Assembly: GCF_001612945.1 (NCBI RefSeq) | Contig: NZ_BDBK01000004.1 | Span: 186,001-250,000, forward strand | Length of the DNA: 64,000 bases | Source: Nocardia inohanensis NBRC 100128 | Lineage (GTDB): Bacteria > Actinomycetota > Actinomycetes > Mycobacteriales > Mycobacteriaceae | Direction: 5' to 3' | Part shown: piece by piece, positions 24,446 through 31,100 of the stretch | How positions within the stretch are numbered: the stretch's first letter is position 1 | How the letters are laid out: every line of letters starts with the position of its first letter | The notes under the pieces: model-generated | Told to the model about the DNA's origin: nothing | Databases searched by the model: none | What the model saw: only the letters and a program-made list of their open reading frames with translations | Translations under genes and position numbers: made by a program

Positions 24446-26124
24446 TTGCCGCCGGCTTCGGCTATCAGCTTCTGTAGCAAATCATTTCCGGCGCTCAGCG
24501 CAGCGGCGTCATTCGACACCCACGGGACGCTGTAGGAGACGGGGGTTTCGGGGCGGAGGCCCTGGAGTTTGGTGCCGCAGGAGGCGAAGCAGGGTTGGCG
24601 TTCGCTGTAGAGGCCGGTGATTTGGTCGGGTTTGAAGCCCTTGGCGGTGAGTTTGGCGAGGAGGTCTTCTTCGGCGCGGGCGGTGGGGTTGTCGGATTGG
24701 CCGTCGCCTGAGCCGATTACGAGGTCGCCGTTCTGGGGGTCGATGCCGGGGACCAGGGCGACGATGAGGTTGTTGCTGGGGGTGGAGGCGCCGGATCGGC
24801 GGTTGCGGTAGGCGGCTTGGCTCAGTTGGTCTTTGTTGTAGGGGGCCTGTTGGTATGAGCAGTTCGTGCCGCAGCTGGAGCGGGTGCGGGCGGAGTCTTG
24901 GGCGGTGCGGATCACGGTGACCACCCGGTCGATTTCGGCTTGGACCATGGCTACCGCCTGGATGTCTACCGAGCCGGTGTAGTTGATGGTGTATTCGACT
25001 GTGACGTCGCGGTTTTGGGCTCTCGCCTTGGCGTCGGCTTCGGCTTGTTTGCGGGAGCGGATGGCGGAGACGAGGGCGGCTACGCCGGTGTCTACGCAGG
25101 TCATTACGCCGCTGCCGTTCAAGGGGAGGGATTGGGTGGTGGCGCAGCCGGTGCTGGGGGTGCCGTCTACCGCTACGGAGGCTTTCATTACGGCGGAAAT
25201 GTTGCCGGTGAGGCGGGCTCCGGCTGTGGCCGTTGTTTTGGTGGTGACCGTGGAGGTGACGGTGCAGCTGGAGTTGTCGCATTTGAGGCTGCCCTTCGAG
25301 TCGAAATCGAAGGAGACGCCCAGGTTTACCGCGTTGGTGAGGGTTTGTGCTTGGGAGGCTAGGTCGTTGTAGGTCTGTTCGCGGTCGGCGGGGGTTACCA
25401 CCGGGAAGAGGATGGGGCCCAGTTGCCCGTCGGTGCCGTAGGTTGCGATGCCGCCGGATGCGCCTCCGGCCGAACCTCCGGAACCGGTCGAGCCGCCGGA
25501 CCCGGCGGTGGAGGTGCGGGTTGCCGCGGAGGGTGCGGCGGGGATCCAGCGGAGGAGGCGGTGGGGGGCTTTCGCCGAGACGGCCAATGTGCCGGTGGGA
25601 GTGCCTACTTCGATGCCTTGGTCGGAGCCGACCTGCACGGTGGGTGCGCCCGCTCGAGGGAAGTCGGTGGTTTGGTCGAGGCCGCGGAGGAGGGTGAGGG
25701 CCAGCTCGCGCGGGGACCAGGCGCCGGTGGGGACCACGGCGGCGAGGTCGTCGGAGCCGGTTACCCACTTGCCTTCGAGGGAGGCGCTGGTCATGCCGCG
25801 AGGGAGGTTGGAGGCCAGGGCCGTCTTGGGCGGCTTGAGGTAGGTCTTGCCGTCGACGGTGAGGACGTCCGTCTTCTGCTGGCCGGCGGCGGTGACCGCG
25901 CCGACCATTTCCCCGCCGGAGGTGGCGCGCAGATCCCAGGACGCGCCTTGGGAGCTGGAACCGGTGTAGTGGGCGACCGGTTGGGTGAGCAGGTCTACGA
26001 GGGCGGCGTAGAACGGGGAGGTGTCGGGTGCGGCCACGGGGGTGCCGGGCACAGTGGAGCACCCCGTGGCGATCGAGGCCGCCAGCAGCATCGATCCGAC
26101 CAGCGCGATTCGCTTGCGGCGCAT
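24442..26124 (-). CDS. Lipoprotein with deaminase-like C-terminal domain
   Basis: 560 residues from ATG 26124 (GGGGGGAG 7-8 bases upstream). Signal peptide with lipobox 'AASIATGC' (Cys 22). Residues ~30-190 look like an LppX/LprG-type beta domain; a Gly/Ser linker and a middle domain with two Cys pairs follow; the last ~120 residues have the deaminase pattern 'NNLIVALVPG', 'ARAEEDLLAKL', 'ITGLYSERQPCFASC'. In active toxin deaminases the first block is H-A-E or H-S-E; here it is Arg483-Ala-Glu, so one zinc ligand is missing. The Cys spacing (C512, C516) is CxxxC, not the usual CxxC. It may be inactive, or bind metal differently. Confidence 0.65.
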   Translation of the reverse strand: MRRKRIALVGSMLLAASIATGCSTVPGTPVAAPDTSPFYAALVDLLTQPVAHYTGSSSQGASWDLRATSGGEMVGAVTAAGQQKTDVLTVDGKTYLKPPKTALASNLPRGMTSASLEGKWVTGSDDLAAVVPTGAWSPRELALTLLRGLDQTTDFPRAGAPTVQVGSDQGIEVGTPTGTLAVSAKAPHRLLRWIPAAPSAATRTSTAGSGGSTGSGGSAGGASGGIATYGTDGQLGPILFPVVTPADREQTYNDLASQAQTLTNAVNLGVSFDFDSKGSLKCDNSSCTVTSTVTTKTTATAGARLTGNISAVMKASVAVDGTPSTGCATTQSLPLNGSGVMTCVDTGVAALVSAIRSRKQAEADAKARAQNRDVTVEYTINYTGSVDIQAVAMVQAEIDRVVTVIRTAQDSARTRSSCGTNCSYQQAPYNKDQLSQAAYRNRRSGASTPSNNLIVALVPGIDPQNGDLVIGSGDGQSDNPTARAEEDLLAKLTAKGFKPDQITGLYSERQPCFASCGTKLQGLRPETPVSYSVPWVSNDAAALSAGNDLLQKLIAEAGGK

Positions 26125-26212
26125 AGTGACCGCTCCCCCCACGTCCGACTCCGATGCGTCGAAATGGACGCTAATGCCAACCGGTCGGGCAGGCAAACGG
26201 ACCGGCGGAGGG

Positions 26213-26827
26213 TTATCCCCAGGTGTTCAGCGTCACGGTGTAATGGTCGAGCAGGGCTTGCAGCCGGGGGCGGGTGAAGCGGCCGGGTTCGGCTTCGAAG
26301 ACCGTGCGTCCACGACCGGAGGTGAAGGCCGCGGCCGGGATTCGGTCGGAATCGGCGGGAACGAACTTGAGGGTTTCCTCGATGGCCGCCAAGGCGGTGG
26401 CCAGGGCGTGGCGGCCGGCGCGCCGGGCGCGGTCGTCCAAAACCGAGGGATCGGCGGGAACCTGGCGGGCGGCGACGTCCGAATACCAGAGCCACACACC
26501 GGGATCCAGCAGTTCGGAGGGGTCGTCCAGGCCGAATTGGACCGAGCGGGCGGGCGGCGGGAGGACCTCGTCGGGGAGGCGGAAAGTGTATTCGCGATGG
26601 GATCCGCAGCGCGGGCACTCCCCCGTGTACCGGCTGGCCAGTACACCGTCGATGGTGACCACCGCGCTGCGGAAGGCGCACTGACTTTCGCCGCAGCTCG
26701 GGCAGTCCTGGAGGCTGAGGTAGAGGCGGGCTTCCGCGTTGGTCCGGGCGAGCGGGAGCGTGTCGGGCATGCCGAATACCTTGCCTGAGATCGGGTGGGC
26801 GGGCCATTCCGGGTGCGGGGAGTTCAT
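26213..26827 (-). CDS. Zinc-ribbon-containing hypothetical protein
   Basis: 204 residues from ATG 26827 with GGTGA 9 bases upstream. Two Cys pairs, 'CPSCGESQC' and 'CPRCGSH', about 40 residues apart, form a probable zinc ribbon. The C-terminal half is helical ('ALATALAAIEETLKFVPADS') and ends in a charged region. Divergent from the WXG100 gene at 26909. A second zinc-binding protein occupies the same divergent position before toxin 2 (27734-28006). Function unknown; chaperone or regulator are possibilities. Confidence 0.6.
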   Translation of the reverse strand: MNSPHPEWPAHPISGKVFGMPDTLPLARTNAEARLYLSLQDCPSCGESQCAFRSAVVTIDGVLASRYTGECPRCGSHREYTFRLPDEVLPPPARSVQFGLDDPSELLDPGVWLWYSDVAARQVPADPSVLDDRARRAGRHALATALAAIEETLKFVPADSDRIPAAAFTSGRGRTVFEAEPGRFTRPRLQALLDHYTVTLNTWG

Positions 26828-26860
26828 GTTGAGTTCACCGATGTGCTGTGGCAGAGTCGA
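26827..26860 (+). promoter_or_regulatory. Duplicated upstream element, copy A
   Basis: TGTTGAGTTCACCG followed by TGTGGCAGAGTCG. A possible promoter reads TTGAGT (26829-26834), 17 bases, CAGAGT (26852-26857). The same block precedes toxin 2 (28082-28116). It also holds the ribosome site and start of the minus-strand gene, so the two directions share it. Confidence 0.5.
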
Positions 26861-26908
26861 TTTCGCTGTGCTGAGTGCAGAATCGTGATCGTCGGAATGG
26901 GGATCTCC

Positions 26909-27229
26909 ATGTCGGGAACAGTGCGGGCCACCTCGAAGCTTGTCGGGGACGCGGCTTCTATCGCGGGGGAGATCAGGGCGCGGTTGAACGCCATCGCGAG
27001 TGATGGGCGGGCCGCGGTCGCGGCGGGGCAATCGGCTTGGGGGGATGACGAGTTCGGGGGCAAGTTCGCCGACGGGGAGAAGGGGTTCGTCGTCGGGACC
27101 GACAACATCACCAGCGGGACCGACAACCTCGGGACCTCGTTCGGGAATCTGGCCAAGGGGTTGGCGAAGGCCGAGACCACGCTCCGGAACATGGAGCTGA
27201 AGAACAAGAACAGCTTCCGGTACCGGTAA
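26909..27229 (+). CDS. WXG100-family protein
   Basis: 106 residues from ATG 26909, placed after GGAATGGGG with 6-base spacing; ATG 26897 is an alternative. 'SAWGDDEFGGKFADGEKGF' is the WxG turn, with helices either side. It is a paralogue of the protein at 8618 and is followed by the same YbaB family. Its stop overlaps the YbaB start (TAATG). Predicted ESX export partner; the next plus-strand gene after YbaB is toxin 2. Confidence 0.85.
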   Translation: MSGTVRATSKLVGDAASIAGEIRARLNAIASDGRAAVAAGQSAWGDDEFGGKFADGEKGFVVGTDNITSGTDNLGTSFGNLAKGLAKAETTLRNMELKNKNSFRYR

Positions 27230-27732
27230 TGCGGGAGGCAGGGGACGCGGCGTCGATTCTGGAGGAGTTCCAGCAGCAGATGCGGGCCATCGCGGAGGCT
27301 TCGCGGAAGCGGGCGCAGTTGACGGCCAGTGCGAGTGCGGCCGGCGGGCGGGTGACGGTGACCGTGAACGCGGACGGGATCGTGATCGCTACCCGGTTGA
27401 GCGCGGATGCCGGGGACCTCTCGCACGATGAGATCGGTGCGGCGGTGACCACCGCGGCACAGAAGGCGGCCGCGGATGTGGCCCAGCAGACGCGGGAGCT
27501 GATGCGGCCGCTGCGGGATGAACGGGCGCGCATGCCCAAGCTGTCCGAGCTGTTCGAGGGCATGCCGGATCTTCAAGCGCAGGCGCCGACCATTCCGCCC
27601 GCTTCGCTCGCACCGCCCAAATCGCGGCGGGTGACGGAGTCGGTGGAGTTGGGGCCGGAGTTCCGGAACTCGGTGGATTACGACCGGTGGCGGGCGGAGA
27701 ACGAGCGGGGAGCCACCAACTCGGGGTGGTGA
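27229..27732 (+). CDS. YbaB/EbfC-family protein
   Basis: 167 residues. N-terminal helix ('ASILEEFQQQMRAIAEASRK'), core strands 'RVTVTVNADGIVIATRLS', C-terminal helix 'AVTTAAQKAAADVAQQT' and a disordered Pro-containing tail. It is a paralogue of 8985-9506 ('VTITVNADCIVIKTEFS'). It overlaps the WXG100 gene and ends two bases from the convergent zinc-finger gene. Expected to be a cytosolic dimer; DNA binding is known for the family, and a role with ESX substrates is inferred from repeated context. Confidence 0.75.
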   Translation: MREAGDAASILEEFQQQMRAIAEASRKRAQLTASASAAGGRVTVTVNADGIVIATRLSADAGDLSHDEIGAAVTTAAQKAAADVAQQTRELMRPLRDERARMPKLSELFEGMPDLQAQAPTIPPASLAPPKSRRVTESVELGPEFRNSVDYDRWRAENERGATNSGW

Positions 27733-27733
27733 A

Positions 27734-28006
27734 TCACTCGGAGTCGGCGGGCAATTCGGGATAGTAGCCGCGCTGATAGGGCGAAAGCTGGGAGATGGCC
27801 AGCTGGCCCGCGCGCTGGCAGATGGGGCAGACACCGGTCGCATGGCATTCGGGGCACCGTTTGCGGCCGCCCGCGCCGTCGTCCAGCCAGCCGCGCCCGC
27901 CGCAGCTCGGGCACCAGCCCAGACCGTCGCACTCGTAGCAGAGCACGTAGCCGGGAGTGCGGGTTTCCGGGGTGCGCACCGGGTCCGGCCATTCGAACTC
28001 GGCCAT
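27734..28006 (-). CDS. Small DnaJ-type zinc-finger protein
   Basis: 90 residues from ATG 28006 with AGGAGG 6-7 bases upstream; the longer open frame upstream is rejected. Four Cys pairs of the DnaJ central type: 'CYECDGLGWC', 'CPSCGGRGW', 'CPECHATGVC', 'CPIC'. The C-x-x-C-x-G-x-G knuckles of DnaJ bind zinc and unfolded protein. The rest is short and polar. Divergent from toxin 2, 148 bases away, so it could be a dedicated chaperone-like factor (inference). Confidence 0.75.
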   Translation of the reverse strand: MAEFEWPDPVRTPETRTPGYVLCYECDGLGWCPSCGGRGWLDDGAGGRKRCPECHATGVCPICQRAGQLAISQLSPYQRGYYPELPADSE

Positions 28007-28081
28007 GCGGGCCTCCTTTCCGCCGGACCCTATCACCGGGGCCGGACATCTTCCGGTCAAGTGCGGGATATTCGCTGTTCG

Positions 28082-28116
28082 TGTTGAGTTCACCGGCAAC
28101 GTTGTGGCACAGTCGG
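28082..28116 (+). promoter_or_regulatory. Duplicated upstream element, copy B
   Basis: TGTTGAGTTCACCG then TTGTGGCACAGTCGG, matching copy A at 26827. Possible promoter TTGAGT (28084-28089), 18 bases, CACAGT (28108-28113), about 40 bases before the toxin 2 start. The minus-strand start codon present in copy A (ATG) is ACG here, so only the plus-strand use seems retained. Confidence 0.5.
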
Positions 28117-28154
28117 TCTCGTCGAGATCTGCTGCGACGGGCGTGAGGGGCTTT

Positions 28155-31100
28155 GTGGCGCTGGAGTTTCCGTCCTGGCTGGAATGGCTGGAGTGGTTCG
28201 TCGGATCCGACTGGCCGCACGGCAACGAGGACCGCATGTGGCGGATGGCTCAGGATCTGGAAGCCGTTGCGGGGCAGGTCGATGATCTCGTCGACGATCT
28301 CGACGCGCTGATCGGGAAGCTCGGGGACGCCTATCCGGAGGGCGATGGCGGCGCGCAGATCCTGGCCTGGTTGAAGCCGCTGCGTGATGGGAACGAGGCC
28401 GGGCACGGGTCGATCAGCGAGCTCGGGGACCACTATCGGGCGCTGGCCAAGGCCGCCGACGATATGGGCGATCAGCTCCAGTCGGCCAAGCTGAACTTCT
28501 ATATCGCGGGCGCGTGGCTGGTGGCCGAACTGGCCATCGCGGCGGGCTCGGGGCCGTTCGCGCCGGCGCTGGAGGGGACCGCGTTCGCGACGGCGCGAAC
28601 CTGGTTCCGGCTGCTCGGTGAGCAGTTCGCCAATCGGATCATGTCGTTGATCGGACGGCGGATCACCAATCCGCTACTGCGGCAGATACTTCCCAAGCTG
28701 ATCTACGAGGTGACGCAGGAGGCGCTGGTCGAGACGTTCCAAGGGCTCTCGCAGGAATTCCTGGTGCAGACCATTCAGCAGCAGACCGGTCATACCGATG
28801 GGTACGACTGGGGTGCGATGCGGGACAACGCGATCATCTCCGCGGTCGCGGGTGCGACCGGCGGCGCGGCCGGGTACGGGATGAACCACTTCCTGCCGCC
28901 GGACGTGGGTGGCTGGAAGGGAGCGCTCAAGGGCGGTATCACCGGGGCGACGGCGGGCGCGGCCGGGGCGGGAGCGGCCTGGCTGACGGGCGGAATGCTC
29001 AACGGCAACTGGGATTTCGATCCCCGCTCGCTGACCGGCGGGGCATTGTCGGGAGCCGGGCCGAGCGCGCTGCACGGGTTCGCGGGGCAGTCCGATCATT
29101 CGGGTGCGCCGATCGGATCGAATATCGGGCAGCCGGATGCCACGGGCACACAGAGCGGGAGCGGAACACCGGCGGCGCCGGAAGGCCGAACCGAAGCACC
29201 GGGCGCGCAAAACGGATCCGGACCACAACAAGCACCCGAAGCCCGCACCGAAGCACCAGGCGCACAAGACGGGTCCGGACCACAACAAGCACCCGAAGCT
29301 CGCACCGAAGCACCGGGCGCACAGGACGGATCCGGATCACAACAAGCACCCGAAGCACCGGGCGCACAGCACGGGTCCGGATCGCAGCACGGGTCTGACG
29401 GCGGCACGGATTCGCCGAGCGGGCAGAACGGGTCCGGGTCGCAGCAGCACGAGCCATCCGGCGAATCCGATGGGACGCGCACGCATGCCGCCAGTTCCAG
29501 TGCGGGCGATACCGATACCGGCACCGGGGCGCGGCAGGAGGCTCCGGCTCAACAGCATGAGCCCACCACCGGCGAGAACAACGCACCGGCCGTGGTGGAC
29601 AGCCGACGGGATCGGCCCGAGGCCGATGCGGCGGACAAGGGCGAGGCGGGCGAATCTTCGCACCGCGGTTCGGACAGCGCGCCACGATCCGAGAGCCGGA
29701 TCAGCGCACCGGATTCGAATGATGCTGGTCAGCAATCGAATACCGGACAGTCGAACGGGGCTTCCGGTGCGGCCATCGCACCGGGTTCCGCCATCGGGAC
29801 CGGCCCGTCAGCGGGGATGTCCGCGCCGGGAACCTCCGGCGGACCGAGCGCGACAGGATCCGGGACTACGTCATCCCCGGGGTCGGCGACTACTCCCCAG
29901 TCGACTTCCGGCGCCAGCCCAGCTGCCGCGAACACCTCGGCACCGGCATCCACCGCCGGAACATCCGCCTCGACTCCCGGGGCGGGCGTTTCGCCGAGCA
30001 ACGCCGCACCCGGGTCCCACCCCGGCGCGGGCTCGAACACCGGCCCCCACTCCGCTACCGATCCACGGACATCCGCCGCCGATCCTGCTCGCTCCGGCAT
30101 ACCCGCGCGGGATGTTCGCCTGTCGGTCCCCACGGACGGCGCCACCGCGAAGCCCGTGCCGACCTCGCCTATTCAGGCCGCGCCCACCGCGATCGATCAC
30201 GTCGGATCGCCACGCGAACCCGGCTTGACCCGGGCAGATTTCGACAACCCGGTGACATCCGAGCGGGCCACCGGCCCACGTGTCGAACCGGATGCGCCCC
30301 GGCTCGACACGTCGGATATCCGGGCCCGCGACCACGGTGACGGATCGCATCCCGTGCGGGAGGTGCCGCGCGCTACCGAGACCTCGGCAGCACCGGGAAC
30401 CGCAGGGCCTGTGCCGGTTCCGGTGGATACACCGGGTCAGCATCGTTCCGGTGAGGGGACCCGGTCGCCCGGTGATCGGCCCGTCACGCCCGCGGATTCC
30501 AGGGACAGCGGTACGGCCAGGGCGGTCGGCGATTTCCATGGCAATGCCCGGCCCGCCGGGGCTCCCGATCTCACACCGGAGTTCGTGGCGGATCAGATCA
30601 GCAAGAATCTGGCTCTGATCACGCCGGAGGGTGTTTCGTGGAATCGGGATCAGCAGCACTTCCTGCTGGACAACGGTGAGACCGTCACCGTCTCGATCGC
30701 CGAGACGCCCGCGAATCCGTCGGATGACGCACCGGTGGCTGAATTCCGGGCTCGGCCGGGCGGGTACGACATCGAATTGTCGCCGCGCGCCAGGGACGCG
30801 GATGTGGTGCGGGCGCTCTCGCACGAGCTGGCGGAGATCCGGCTGTTCCAGGATCCGGTGATTCCGGTCGATTCGCGGGAGGATCGGCCGACCGCGCTGA
30901 CGCCGCACCTCGGGGGACGCTTCGCCGAGCTTCGCACGCTGACCGCCCAGATCGATCAGACCGCGGTGGATCCCGCACGCGCACAGGAGCTGCCGCGCTT
31001 GCGGCGGGACTTCGACGATCTGGTGAACCGGCTCGGGCTGCGGGATCCGGTGCACGGGCCGATCGTCGAACGGCTACTGGCGGAGCATGATTCGTCGCAG

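Noticed and set aside
24509..26062. Long alternative minus-strand frame over the lipoprotein gene
   Set aside because: Arg/Pro/His-rich frame-shifted shadow; the accepted frame has a signal peptide, lipobox and domain motifs.
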